Below the pieces are notes generated by a model. That model was not told the DNA's origin. It searched no databases and saw nothing but the letters and a program-made list of their open reading frames with translations. 64,000 nucleotides of DNA, taken from Aristophania vespae. GTDB taxonomy: Bacteria > Pseudomonadota > Alphaproteobacteria > Acetobacterales > Acetobacteraceae. Below, one piece after another: positions 18,844 through 28,021 of the stretch. The stretch spans positions 1,426,001-1,490,000 of the forward strand of contig NZ_CP047652.1 of NCBI RefSeq assembly GCF_009906835.1, given 5' to 3'. Made by a program: the position numbers and the translations under genes. The first letter of the stretch is position 1. Each line of letters starts with the position of its first letter.

Positions 18844-19266
18844 AATGAGGTCAAGCCTTCGACTAGTTATTTTTGAAGTTTATTTCAACCAAACCGATCT
18901 GATGACTTTAAGCAAAAAATTAAATAGCCTCGGTCTCATATTTTGATATTTTAACAAACATAAAGACAAAATACTTTTTGCTTTGCTCTAACATACGCTC
19001 TTACTGAATAAGAAGCTGCGCTGCCACATAGATGACTTACATCGCACTAATAATAGCGTTTAAGTAACTTTTTTGAAGTAAGAACAATCAAACGGGCTGG
19101 AACATTGCCTTAATGGCAACAAAGACATTTTATTTATATGTTACAGCCATCATCATAGATTTTTTGAATATCACTTTTATTATCCTGGCCACAAAGACTA
19201 TGCGCCAACATATTCATTAATTTGAAATCACATACGTCGCTTTTAAAATGAGGTCTGGCAATAAAA

Positions 19267-19290
19267 TGGGGTTCTTAAAAAAGAACCCCA
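19267..19290 (-). terminator. Terminator after the aldose epimerase gene
   Basis: A 10-bp stem (TGGGGTTCTT / AAGAACCCCA) with an A-rich loop lies directly after the epimerase stop. On the minus strand it is followed by TTTTATTG. It acts as a rho-independent terminator on the minus strand. Confidence 0.8.
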
Positions 19291-19297
19291 CAAAACT

Positions 19298-20455
19298 CTA
19301 ATTGTGAGAGAATTTAAAGATTGTCACATGGTCGTAAGACTGACCAGGTTTTAGCTCAATGGTGGGAAAATTGGAATGATTGGCACTATCAGGAAAATGC
19401 TCCGGTTCAAAGGCCACTGCATCACCTTGACGATAAGCCTGACCCGATGGGCCTACATAACGCCCATCTAAAGAATTACTCGTGTAAAACTGCATACCAG
19501 GTTGATCAGTATATACTTCTAAAACCCTACCTGAACGTGGATCTGTCAATTTTGCAGCTGGTCTGAGTTTGCCTGTAACAGCCTCTCCTTTTATGACCCA
19601 ACATTTATCATAACCCCGTGGCCAGATCATTTGTGACTCTTTACTACGTAGATGGTCACTAATTTTATGAGGCTTATTAAAATCTAGAGCCGTACCAGCA
19701 ACAGGCACAAGCTTTCCAGTTGGAAGAGAAGCTGCGTCAGTTTCTACAAATTTATCAGCAAAAATCTGTAAAATTTCTGGCTCTATCGTACCACTACCTT
19801 CGCCTAAGAGGTTCCAATAATTATGCGTTGTAAGATTAACAATTGTGGGCGCATCAGTTTGAGCCTGAAAACGCGCTTTCAGACTATTATCGTTACTTAA
19901 TGTATAAGTAACGCTTGCCGTCACCGTCCCTGGGAAACCTTGATCACCATCAGGACTAATTAATTTTAAACGAACATGGGCACCGTTTTTATCCTGGCCC
20001 ACATCATCAATCGTCCAAAATTTGCGTGAAAAGCTCTCTACCCCTCCATGGAGCGTATTTTGACCCTCATTGACCGATGTATGATAGGTCTTACCTTCAA
20101 GGGTAAAGGTTCCATTAGCAATGCGATTGGCAACACGCCCAAGCACTGCCCCAAAAAAGGCCCCTTTATTATTTTTGACATATCCATCAATAGAGTCAAA
20201 ACCTAGAGCGATATTAGCTATTTTACCTTTTTTATCAGGCGTTTCTACAGACTGGATTATCCCACCATATGTAATGATTCTAACTGTTGTTGAACGGTCA
20301 TTAGTCAGCGAAATAGACTTGACCGTTTGGCCATCTGCTAATTTTCCCCAATTTTCAACCTTAGCTTTGGGCATTGCCTGTGCTGACACAGAAAATGCCA
20401 TGGTAAGAGCAGACGCAGACATTAAAAATCGATTTTTAGTCAAAATATTTTTCAT
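19298..20455 (-). CDS. Secreted aldose 1-epimerase (galactose mutarotase family)
   Basis: Mutarotases interconvert alpha and beta anomers of aldoses. From the ATG at 20455 the product is about 385 residues and begins with a signal peptide (MKNILTKNRFLMSASALTMA, cleavage near VSAQA), so it acts in the periplasm. Family motifs are VLGRVANRIANGTF, NTLHGGVESFSRKFW, TTHNYWNLLG with the catalytic-region histidine, GMQFYTSN and EPEHFPDSANHSNFP. A periplasmic mutarotase fits with the membrane glucose dehydrogenase encoded at 48-50 kb, which works on glucose outside the cytoplasm. The ATG at 20476 has no ribosome site. Confidence 0.92.
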   Translation of the reverse strand: MKNILTKNRFLMSASALTMAFSVSAQAMPKAKVENWGKLADGQTVKSISLTNDRSTTVRIITYGGIIQSVETPDKKGKIANIALGFDSIDGYVKNNKGAFFGAVLGRVANRIANGTFTLEGKTYHTSVNEGQNTLHGGVESFSRKFWTIDDVGQDKNGAHVRLKLISPDGDQGFPGTVTASVTYTLSNDNSLKARFQAQTDAPTIVNLTTHNYWNLLGEGSGTIEPEILQIFADKFVETDAASLPTGKLVPVAGTALDFNKPHKISDHLRSKESQMIWPRGYDKCWVIKGEAVTGKLRPAAKLTDPRSGRVLEVYTDQPGMQFYTSNSLDGRYVGPSGQAYRQGDAVAFEPEHFPDSANHSNFPTIELKPGQSYDHVTIFKFSHN

Positions 20456-20666
20456 AAATTTCTCTTTTCTTTTCATAAGGTTTTATTCGCACTTTAGTCA
20501 GCTACAATTGTCAGATTAAAAGCATTAACAAAAAACTTAATTAAAAAGATGTAAGAAAAGAGAGTGCAGGACATCTTATTTTAGATTATAAGAACGCACC
20601 ATGCGATTTTTCTTGGGATTAAAGAGGGCCAGCTCCCTCTCTGCCTTGGAGTGGGAGGATAGGACC

Positions 20667-21470
20667 ATGGCGTGTAGAACCAGCAAAGACCAGCTTCACA
20701 AACGTGAGAGAAAATTTCTACGCGTTCTAGCTGGAGCTTGCGCTCTTTTAACTCTTTCTGCCTGCGGATCCTTACGTAATCCTCCCCCGAAAGACCCAGA
20801 AGCGCTTCAGGATTACAAACAGGCTAATGATCCGTACGAGCCTGTAAATCGTAAAATGTTTGGCTTTAATAGCTGGGCCTACCACAATGCATTACGCCCT
20901 GTAGGCCGCGCCTGGAAAAATTATATTCCTTCACCTGTGCGCAATTCTGTCGCTACACTTAACGAAACATGGCGGCAACCCGCAGTTTTCTTCTCTGATG
21001 TAGGAGCAGGAAAACCTCGCAGAGCTGGCGATTCCTTTATGCGCTACCTCATCAATATGACAGCAGGTGTCGCAGGTTTTTTCGACGTGGCAAGTCTAGC
21101 AGGCTACAAACAGCATGAGACCGACCCAGGAATGGTCATGGGATTATGGGGCCTTGAAACCGGGCCTTATATATTCTTGCCTTTCCTCGGTCCCTCTAAC
21201 TTCCGTGACATGGCAGGTTATGCAATTAGTCAGGGTTTAACCCCTATCAATTACGTTCCTCGCGGTTATGGTTTACTCAGCTTTAACTGGGGATATAATA
21301 TTCTGGGCGCGTTTAATACTTTTGCAGATAGTACTGATCAGCTTGACCAGCTTGAACGCGAAAGTTTAGATCCTTATGCTTTCCTAAGGAGTGCCTGGCA
21401 GCAAAACCGTCAGGGCCAAATCGATGCTCTCAAAGCTGACCATCGAGCTACAACTCCCGATTGGTACTAA
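20667..21470 (+). CDS. mlaA: MlaA/VacJ outer-membrane lipoprotein
   Basis: MlaA extracts misplaced phospholipids from the outer leaflet of the outer membrane and passes them to MlaC. The start at 20667 follows a strong GGGAGGA; it gives a short basic stretch, a hydrophobic segment and the lipobox LSAC. Conserved parts are ANDPYEPVNRKMFGFN, NDTW-like LNETWRQPAVF, DPGMVMGLWGLETGPYIFLPFLGPSNFRD and a late DPYAFLRSAW. An upstream in-frame ATG at 20601 would bury the signal. mlaC follows; genes for the Mla ABC transporter are not in the window. Confidence 0.94.
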   Translation: MACRTSKDQLHKRERKFLRVLAGACALLTLSACGSLRNPPPKDPEALQDYKQANDPYEPVNRKMFGFNSWAYHNALRPVGRAWKNYIPSPVRNSVATLNETWRQPAVFFSDVGAGKPRRAGDSFMRYLINMTAGVAGFFDVASLAGYKQHETDPGMVMGLWGLETGPYIFLPFLGPSNFRDMAGYAISQGLTPINYVPRGYGLLSFNWGYNILGAFNTFADSTDQLDQLERESLDPYAFLRSAWQQNRQGQIDALKADHRATTPDWY

Positions 21471-21530
21471 TAGTCATAAGAGTACGTTTTTTCTTATTGT
21501 TCAGACATCCTCTTGTTAGGAGATCCGTCA

Positions 21531-22135
21531 ATGAAACTTAGCCCCCTATCACGCAGAACGGTTCTAGGCGTAATAGGTGCCCTTTCTCTGGTGCCAAGTT
21601 TAGCATTTGCTACACCTGCGACGGATTTTGTGGCATCATTTGGCTCACAGCTTACGCAAATCCTCGATTCATCGGACTCGCTTAAGCAAAAACGTGAGAA
21701 AATCCTGCCTTTACTTCAAAAAAACGTCGATATTGCTGCTATCGGCCGCTACTGTTTAGGCCGGTACTGGCGTGTGGCCACACCAGCACAAAGAGAGCGC
21801 TATCTGCATCTCTTTGACCAGGTTTTACTCTATGCCATCACAGCGCAAGTGGGTAATTATCAAAATGTTTCTCTCAAAATCACGGGTCATATTCCCAGCC
21901 CATCGGGAGAAAAAGTTAACCTGCTTGTCAGCCGTCCTAATCAACCATCTGTCACTATGACTGTTGTGGTAAATGGAGCCCCACCCGCGTTATTGATTTA
22001 TATGGCGAGGGTGCCAGTATGCGAATGACACAGAGAAGTGATTACACGGCTTATCTCTCACGTCATGGCGATAATGTGGACCTTCTCATCAAAGCTCTTG
22101 AAAAGCAGGTTGCACGTAACAGCCAGACTCCATAA
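21531..22135 (+). CDS. mlaC: MlaC phospholipid-binding periplasmic protein (frame broken)
   Basis: MlaC carries phospholipid between the MlaA complex and the inner-membrane MlaFEDB transporter. The start at 21531 follows TTAGGAGA with good spacing. The N-terminus MKLSPLSRRTVLG has a twin-arginine-like signal. The first frame runs to TVVVNGAP, then drifts to an early stop at 22028. The next frame continues RVIDLYGEGASMRMTQRSDY to a stop at 22135, which is the expected MlaC C-terminus. Adding one base at CCCC (21979-21982) or the nearby CCC restores a 201-residue protein. A read error is the likely cause. Confidence 0.88.
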
Positions 22136-22167
22136 GAAATTTTTTCTAAAGAAACTATTTTCTTTTA

Positions 22168-22203
22168 GGGCTATATTTCAGACTTACGTCTTGAATATAG
22201 CCC
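22168..22203. terminator. Long hairpin between mlaC and queA
   Basis: Two 16-base arms, GGGCTATATTTCAGAC and GTCTTGAATATAGCCC, pair with two mismatches around a 4-base loop. The hairpin lies 32 bases after the mlaC stop and 24 before the queA start. There is no strong T-tract, so it could be a weak terminator, an mRNA-stabilising hairpin, or an attenuator for queA. Confidence 0.5.
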
Positions 22204-22227
22204 TTGCTCTGTTTAGAGAGCTTCATC

Positions 22228-23286
22228 ATGACTGATGACCTCACCCTCTTTGACTTTCACCTCCCCCATGATCATATTGCCACTGAGCCTGCACGCCCTA
22301 GAGAGGCCGCAAAGCTTTTGCGCGTCGACCCTCATGCGCCCTTTAATGAGCAGCTTCAGCACGACATTATCAGAAATCTCCCGTGCCTCGTAAAAGAGAA
22401 TGATCTTATTGTCGCCAATAATACTGAGGTGATAAAAGCCAAATTTGAAGCCCGCCGGGGTGAAGCAAAAATTGGCATTACTTTAGATCGCATCTTACCA
22501 GAGGGAACATGGCACGCTCTCGCCCGTAATGCGCGACGCTTACATAAAGGCGATGAGTTACATTTCGGAAATGATGAAACTGTAATAGCTACAGTCATTG
22601 ATAATGAGGGAGATGGCGCCGTCACACTTCGCTTTTCAGTAGAAGGAGACGAGTTTGACCAGTTTCTGGAAAGGCGGGGCATTTTAGCACTTCCCCCCTA
22701 TATAGCTCGCCCGAACGGGCCTACAATGCAGGATAATATAGACTACAAAACTATTTTTTCGCGTTTTAGAGGGGCAGTAGCCGCACCAACAGCAGGCTTA
22801 CATTTTACTGAAGACCTCCTTGAAGCCTTGCGAAAAAAAAACATTCGTCACTGTAGCTTGACCCTCCATGTAGGAGCAGGAACGTTCTTACCAGTACGTA
22901 GTACAATTGCTGAGCATAAAATGCATGCTGAATGGGGACATATTGACTCTCAGACTGCCCAGCTCATCAATGAAACCAAGGCCAAAGGCGGTAGAATTAT
23001 GGCTATAGGCACAACCACATTACGCCTTTTGGAAAGCGCCGCTACTGAAGAAGGACTGGTTGAGCCCTGGTCGGGAGAAACATCCATTTTTATTAAACCA
23101 GGGTACCGCTTCAAAGTTGTAGATCGTCTTCTCACAAATTTTCACCTTCCTCGCTCAACTCTTTTCATGCTTGTCTGTGCTTTTAGTGGCACGGAAACAA
23201 TGCGTCGCGCTTACGAGCTGGCCGTAAAAGAAAATTATAGATTTTATTCCTACGGAGATGCCTGTCTTTTGGAACGTCAATCATGA
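22228..23286 (+). CDS. queA: tRNA preQ1(34) S-adenosylmethionine ribosyltransferase-isomerase
   Basis: QueA transfers and isomerises the ribose of SAM to preQ1 at the tRNA wobble position, giving epoxyqueuosine. The start at 22228 ([18 protein letters not shown]) has AGAGAG upstream; the frame extends eight residues further, which looks non-coding. Motifs include the N-terminal FDFxLP..IA..P pattern, [29 protein letters not shown] and [15 protein letters not shown]. Its stop overlaps the tgt start by four bases (ATGA), so the two are coupled. A nine-A run inside the gene (22826-22834) is in frame and intact. Confidence 0.96.
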   Translation: MTDDLTLFDFHLPHDHIATEPARPREAAKLLRVDPHAPFNEQLQHDIIRNLPCLVKENDLIVANNTEVIKAKFEARRGEAKIGITLDRILPEGTWHALARNARRLHKGDELHFGNDETVIATVIDNEGDGAVTLRFSVEGDEFDQFLERRGILALPPYIARPNGPTMQDNIDYKTIFSRFRGAVAAPTAGLHFTEDLLEALRKKNIRHCSLTLHVGAGTFLPVRSTIAEHKMHAEWGHIDSQTAQLINETKAKGGRIMAIGTTTLRLLESAATEEGLVEPWSGETSIFIKPGYRFKVVDRLLTNFHLPRSTLFMLVCAFSGTETMRRAYELAVKENYRFYSYGDACLLERQS

Positions 23287-24485
23287 GTACATTACCTCGT
23301 CCTGACCTCACTCCCTCAGATAAAATGTACTGGCAAGAAGAAGCTCGCTGCGGCAGTGACAGCACAGGCTGGGCACGTGCGGGGTGGCTTCATACACGGC
23401 ATGGAAGCGTGCCAACGCCAACCTTCATGCCTGTTGGCACTGTTGGAACGGTTAAGGGCATAACAACTGATGCCCTACGCTCAACAGGTGCAGGTATTAT
23501 ATTAGGCAACACATACCATCTTATGCTGCGCCCTACAGCAGAACGAGTACACCGTTTAGGTGGTCTGCACAGAATGATGGACTGGCCCGGCCCAATATTG
23601 ACTGACTCTGGGGGATTTCAGGTCATGTCATTAGGGCCATTACGCCAGATGGATGAAGATGGTGTAACTTTTCGCTCTCATATTGATGGTAGTAAACACC
23701 GCCTTACAGCTGAAAGCTCCACTGACATTCAGTTTAAACTTGATGCCACAATCACAATGGCATTTGATGAATGCCCCGCCCTCCCTGCAACAAAAGAAAC
23801 GCTTGAAACCTCTATGGAACGGTCCATGAGATGGGCAGCACGCTCACGTGAGGCTTTCAAAGCTCGCCCAGGTTATGGGCAATTTGGCATTGTGCAAGGA
23901 GGAACGGAAGAAGATCTACGTAAACGCTCGGTCAAAGCACTACGCAATATTGGGTTTGAAGGTTACGCTATTGGTGGCCTGGCTGTAGGAGAAGGGCAGG
24001 AACTCATGTTTTCTACCCTTGATTTTACAATCCCTGAACTCCCAGCAGATCAACCGCGCTATCTTATGGGTGTAGGCACCCCAGATGACCTACTAGGCGC
24101 GGTTATGCGCGGTTGTGATATGTTTGACTGCGTTATGCCCTCAAGAGCTGGACGCACAGCGAGAGCCTATACAGAGCGCGGTACAATGAATATGCGTAAT
24201 GCCCGCTTTGCAGATGATACTCGTCCCATAAGCCCTGATGATGACAGCCCTTTGGCTGGCCGTTACTCAAGAGCTTATATTCACCATCTCTTCCGCGCTA
24301 ATGAAATGCTAGGGCCAATGTTACTAACGTGGCATAATCTAGCTTATTATCAGCGCCTCATGCGTCAGATAAGATCTGCTATCATTGATGGCACCCTACC
24401 TGCCCTGGCGCAAAAACTGAGAGCGGATTGGAGTAAAGGGGATTGGACAGAAGAAGAATTTCCCAAACCACAATTTACTCTTTAG
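23283..24485 (+). CDS. tgt: tRNA-guanine transglycosylase lacking the zinc cysteines
   Basis: Tgt exchanges guanine-34 for preQ1 in tRNAs with GUN anticodons. The catalytic parts are intact: [35 protein letters not shown] and [11 protein letters not shown] with the nucleophilic Asp. The usual zinc site (C-x-C-x2-C ... H) is altered: where other Tgts read PECxCxxC before SRAYxHH, this one reads [18 protein letters not shown], so all three cysteines are gone while the histidine (TWHNLAYY) remains. It overlaps queA by four bases. The stop lies in the first unit of an 8-bp tandem repeat. Confidence 0.93.
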   Translation: MSTLPRPDLTPSDKMYWQEEARCGSDSTGWARAGWLHTRHGSVPTPTFMPVGTVGTVKGITTDALRSTGAGIILGNTYHLMLRPTAERVHRLGGLHRMMDWPGPILTDSGGFQVMSLGPLRQMDEDGVTFRSHIDGSKHRLTAESSTDIQFKLDATITMAFDECPALPATKETLETSMERSMRWAARSREAFKARPGYGQFGIVQGGTEEDLRKRSVKALRNIGFEGYAIGGLAVGEGQELMFSTLDFTIPELPADQPRYLMGVGTPDDLLGAVMRGCDMFDCVMPSRAGRTARAYTERGTMNMRNARFADDTRPISPDDDSPLAGRYSRAYIHHLFRANEMLGPMLLTWHNLAYYQRLMRQIRSAIIDGTLPALAQKLRADWSKGDWTEEEFPKPQFTL

Positions 24486-24543
24486 CTCTTTAGCTCTTTA
24501 GCTCTTTAGCTCTTTAGCTCTTTAGCTCTTTAGCTCTTTAGCT
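24474..24543. repeat. Octanucleotide tandem repeat TTTAGCTC
   Basis: Seven perfect copies of TTTAGCTC run from 24481 to 24536, with a degenerate copy TTTACTC before and a 7-base partial copy after. The tgt stop codon TAG lies in the first unit (24483-24485). The unit is not a multiple of three and reads TAG in rotating frames. Confidence 0.95.
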
Positions 24544-24998
24544 AGGGATATTATTTTTATAACAGTGCCAACTAGCAGTAAGCTCTTTTACGATAGGGCT
24601 TGCTGCATATAACTAGGTTATAGAGATATCTAAACCGGCAAACCCTGGTTTACTTGCCTCATCTGCCAACATGGCTGTGACACGCACCCCGATAATCAGA
24701 CGTCCACGTTATTTGGGATTTATAAAAACAAAATGCGTCCTATATGAACTTTACCAGCCCACTTTTTGACATTTAAAGTTCGAACAAAAGCAATCTCTCT
24801 TATCTCAGTGCAGCCATCTTTTCTTTTCCATCTGTTCAATAACCCACAAGGCGATCTAGTTGAACATTCATGCAATGATTCAGTCAAAAAGCTTCTAAAC
24901 AAATAATATTATCCCCTATGACATAGGGCGCGGTCTCTATCTTTGGGGTAGCACCTCAAGCCTTTTATTTTGCTCCATAAGTAAAAATTGAGCTTCTA
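24544..24998. other. Intergenic stretch, no gene seen
   Basis: About 450 bases between tgt and the convergent adenosine deaminase-like gene. There is no convincing reading frame, RNA or terminator. It is AT-rich apart from a short segment near 24660-24710. Confidence 0.5.
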
Positions 24999-26558
24999 TT
25001 AGTGTGCTTTGGATAAAATAGACTTGTGAATTTCATCTTTGGCAAAATCCTTTAATGCCAATTCCAAACGCCATTCTAGTGCAGCTTTCTGATTTTGCTT
25101 CAAATAAGAAGCACATTTTTTAGAAGGTTTTATAGAAACAATCTCGCGATTACATGACATCACCTTATGGCCTAAATTATGCTTTACCCACAAAGACTTT
25201 CCAGGAACAAAAGCATATTCCAAGCTCACACGCGACAGCTTAATAAGGTCACCATAATTAAGCCGAAACTGTTTTGCTGCCAGGCTGTATTGTTCGGTCA
25301 AGTCAGAGCGCAATATACCTTCATTATCTGATATAAATGCTACTGGCACTAATGATTGACGGTAAATTGTAAAGGGGTGTTCATTCCCCCTAATATTCAG
25401 AATTTTCTCATTACGGGTTAAATTTAATTCCACTAAAATGTTATGATCCGCCAATTTCTCAAGAAGAGATGATGAATCATCTTCATGCAAAATATCCATA
25501 GCCTGACCAATGCGCTGTGCACCGGCAATATCTATCGCATCACGAATATGACTGGTAAGATTTTCTGGGGAAACTAAATTTGCTGTAAGCTCGCCAGCGG
25601 GAAGCACAATATTAACAGCTGGATATATTCCGTTCAAAAAGTGAAACATTTCCATTTGTAATTTATAATGATCAAGTGCTTCTGGGTCATCTTCATAACC
25701 GGAAAGTGTGACGCCAACGAAACGAGAATCATTTTTTGTCAGGAAGTAACCGACCTCTAATTGCGTTAATATAGAAATTAAAGGCAGGTTGCGTGAAGTT
25801 TGAAAGAGATAGCGCACTTCAATCTGACAGGCAGGATCTTCGTCTTTTTCGCCACAATGAAGTTTTTGATGCGCCTGCTTTTCCATTTCAGTTATATCTT
25901 GTTGTGCCAGTTTTGTAAGGCTCCCCAAAACGGGTAAAAGCTTTTCATGCACAGCAGAAAGATCGGATTTTTTCTCAAGCTTTGGCCGACCCTCTATGTT
26001 TATCATAGCACTAAGGGCCGGTGATACGGCAATTTCTATATAAATAACGTGGTCACGCGCAGCTTGCTGTAAAGCCTTTGCCAACATATCACCCTGATGG
26101 TGTTTTTCTACAGCCGCAAAACGGGTAAAAGTACCAAAAAAGTGATCATGCGCTGAACGATCCCCGACCATTGGCACAAAATCTCTCATTGAGAGAGCAG
26201 CAACCATATGGCTCCAGGCTGAAAGATCTTTGCCTAGATTTTGTGCAGGTTGCTCATTGTGGGTAACAACACCACAAGGTGAAGGAAGGATTTTTGCCTT
26301 ACTGATGCTAACACATAAACCATCTTCACCCGCCCATTTAAGCCATGTTTCAGCATAAATGGCACCAACAAGATGATTATTAAGATCTCCTCCTTTTGGA
26401 AAATCTCTTAAAAAAACTCTCAACTTTAGTGGGTCATCTTTGATATGATTATAAAGCTGCTCCACTGATAAGGTTGAACCAGCAGCATATATAGGCCGAA
26501 CATGAAAAATTGCGCCTAGCATAAAAAGACACAGCAATTTTAATAATGTTTTTATCAT
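24999..26558 (-). CDS. Secreted adenosine deaminase-family protein, probably inactive
   Basis: About 519 residues with a signal peptide (cleavage near PIYAAG). The layout follows the bacterial secreted adenosine deaminase/ADGF-like group: FPKGGDLNNHLVGAIYAE, VGVTLSGYEDDP, VLPAGEL, RIGQAMDI, VELNLTRNEKI and FISDNEGILRSDL. Compared with the catalytic family, HxH has become NxH, the metal His before AGE is Pro, the catalytic His in RIGH is Gln, and the second Asp of the DD pair is Asn. Glu of GE and the first Asp remain. Loss of several ligands suggests a non-deaminase role. It is divergent from queG. Confidence 0.75.
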   Translation of the reverse strand: MIKTLLKLLCLFMLGAIFHVRPIYAAGSTLSVEQLYNHIKDDPLKLRVFLRDFPKGGDLNNHLVGAIYAETWLKWAGEDGLCVSISKAKILPSPCGVVTHNEQPAQNLGKDLSAWSHMVAALSMRDFVPMVGDRSAHDHFFGTFTRFAAVEKHHQGDMLAKALQQAARDHVIYIEIAVSPALSAMINIEGRPKLEKKSDLSAVHEKLLPVLGSLTKLAQQDITEMEKQAHQKLHCGEKDEDPACQIEVRYLFQTSRNLPLISILTQLEVGYFLTKNDSRFVGVTLSGYEDDPEALDHYKLQMEMFHFLNGIYPAVNIVLPAGELTANLVSPENLTSHIRDAIDIAGAQRIGQAMDILHEDDSSSLLEKLADHNILVELNLTRNEKILNIRGNEHPFTIYRQSLVPVAFISDNEGILRSDLTEQYSLAAKQFRLNYGDLIKLSRVSLEYAFVPGKSLWVKHNLGHKVMSCNREIVSIKPSKKCASYLKQNQKAALEWRLELALKDFAKDEIHKSILSKAH

Positions 26559-26629
26559 CCTATGTTGCAATTTTTTCGTAACCTACGCAGAGAATAAAGA
26601 ATTAACACTTTTAACAGAGGATAAGATTT

Positions 26630-27688
26630 CTGTCTCACAAACCAAGTACTATTGAAGAAAAAATAGAAGCCAAAGCCCTTGAAATGGGGTTTGATGCTAT
26701 AGGTTTTTGTAAGGCATCGCTTGATCCCTCAATCGAAGAGGGGTTGCGCGCCTTTGTCGCTCAACAATATCACGGTACAATGACATGGATGGAAGAACGG
26801 ATTGAAGAACGTGCTCAACCTAAAGTTCTATGGCCAGAAGTACAAAGCGTAATCTCACTCGGACTGTCCTACGCCCCGGCTGAAGACGCTTTTGCAACAT
26901 TGAGACAGAAAAGTCATGGCAATATCTCTGTTTATGCCCGTAATAGGGACTATCATGATGTATTTAAGGGGATGCTTAAACAGCTTGCCCAATTTGTCGT
27001 AAAATGGGGTGGAGAAAGCACAAAAGTTAAAGTCTTTGTTGATACGGCACCCGTATCAGAACGGGATCTGGCTGAAAAAGCTCAACTTGGATGGCGTGGC
27101 AAACATGGTTGTCTGGTCTCACGATCCCACGGATCATGGCTCTTTCTAGGTGAGATTTTTACAAATCTAGATTTAACCCCCTCTTCCTCTAAGGGAGGAA
27201 AATGCGGTTCCTGCACTCGCTGTTTAGACTCATGTCCAACTCAGGCCTTTTTAGCACCCGGTCGAATGGATGCGAGACGATGTATTGCTTACCTCACAAT
27301 TGAGCATAAGGGATCTATTCCTCATGAATTTCGCTCACAAATAGGTAACAGGATCTATGGTTGTGATGATTGTGTAGCCGTTTGCCCCTGGAACAGCTTT
27401 GCGAAAACGGCACAAACAATTAAATTTCATGCAAAAAAGGAACATATAGCCCCTCCACTTTCAGAATTAGTACAATTTGATGATGCCAGATTTCGCACTC
27501 ATTTTTCTGGTTCACCTATCAAACGTATTGGACGAAGCAAATTCATACGTAATGTGCTTATTGCAGTCGGGAATTCGGGCAATTTGTCTCTCCTTCCTCA
27601 TGCTGAGCGTTTAAGACATGATGATGATCCTGTCATTGCAGAAACAGCCTCGTGGGCTGTCGAACAACTTAATCTTCAAGAACTCTAA
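26630..27688 (+). CDS. queG: Epoxyqueuosine reductase
   Basis: QueG performs the last step of queuosine synthesis, reducing epoxyqueuosine in tRNA with a cobalamin and two [4Fe-4S] clusters. Conserved elements are GFDAIGFCKAS, YARNRDYHDVFKGMLKQL, FVDTAPVSERDLAEKAQLGW, KCGSCTRCLDSCPTQAF and YGCDDCVAVCPWN. The first ATG (26684) cuts into the usual N-terminus. In frame upstream lies STIEEKIEAKALEMGFDAIGF, reaching back to a CTG at 26630 with CAGAGG before it, so a non-AUG start is likely. The ribbon-helix-helix gene begins two bases after the stop. Confidence 0.93.
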   Translation: MSHKPSTIEEKIEAKALEMGFDAIGFCKASLDPSIEEGLRAFVAQQYHGTMTWMEERIEERAQPKVLWPEVQSVISLGLSYAPAEDAFATLRQKSHGNISVYARNRDYHDVFKGMLKQLAQFVVKWGGESTKVKVFVDTAPVSERDLAEKAQLGWRGKHGCLVSRSHGSWLFLGEIFTNLDLTPSSSKGGKCGSCTRCLDSCPTQAFLAPGRMDARRCIAYLTIEHKGSIPHEFRSQIGNRIYGCDDCVAVCPWNSFAKTAQTIKFHAKKEHIAPPLSELVQFDDARFRTHFSGSPIKRIGRSKFIRNVLIAVGNSGNLSLLPHAERLRHDDDPVIAETASWAVEQLNLQEL

Positions 27689-27690
27689 AA

Positions 27691-27933
27691 ATGAGTGGTT
27701 TGGTAAAACGCAGTATAACAATCAGTCGTCACCGCACTTCTATAGCCTTAGAAAAGGAATTTTGGATAATATTAGAAGAAATAGCCGAAAAAAGAGCGCT
27801 TCCTCTTGCTTCCTTAATTATTGAAATAGATTCCAAGCGCGATCCTGATCAAGGCCTTGCCTCTGCACTAAGAATAGCCACCTTAAATGACGTTTTAAGG
27901 CGGCTAACTTTAAGCTCTTCACCGAACAAATAG
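27691..27933 (+). CDS. Ribbon-helix-helix domain protein
   Basis: 80 residues. SGLVKRSITISRHRTSIALEKEFWIILEEIAEKR fits the small RHH_4-type domain seen in many alphaproteobacteria: a beta strand with alternating residues (RSITISRHRTSIAL), then helix A (EKEFWIILEEIAEKRAL) and helix B (PLASLIIEIDSKR). Such proteins are presumed DNA-binding, but targets are not known. It follows queG directly and is probably co-transcribed. Confidence 0.75.
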   Translation: MSGLVKRSITISRHRTSIALEKEFWIILEEIAEKRALPLASLIIEIDSKRDPDQGLASALRIATLNDVLRRLTLSSSPNK

Positions 27934-28021
27934 TGAAACGAGCAATAGGAAGACCCCCTACTAGAAACTTCTTAAATTTCGTTTTTCTTGCTAACTATAA
28001 ATTGAAAGAATGGAGCATTTT

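Larger units (their letters stand above)
18593..19297. other. Non-coding interval with repeated palindromes
   Basis: 705 bases between cysE and the convergent aldose epimerase gene. No coding frame looks real. The first 250 bases hold clustered short repeats, described separately. The remainder is AT-rich with no recognised feature until the epimerase terminator at 19267-19290. Confidence 0.6.

Noticed and set aside
18746-18946. A 66-codon frame in the cysE-epimerase gap
   Set aside because: It overlaps the repeat cluster, starts with a non-ATG codon without a ribosome site, and has no family features.
22136-22227. A preQ1 riboswitch in front of queA
   Set aside because: The hairpin present has long AT-rich arms and lacks the small stem with the A-rich tail of preQ1-I; the conserved loop bases are not seen.
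24474-24543. A CRISPR-like array
   Set aside because: The units are eight bases, contiguous and without spacers; it is a microsatellite.
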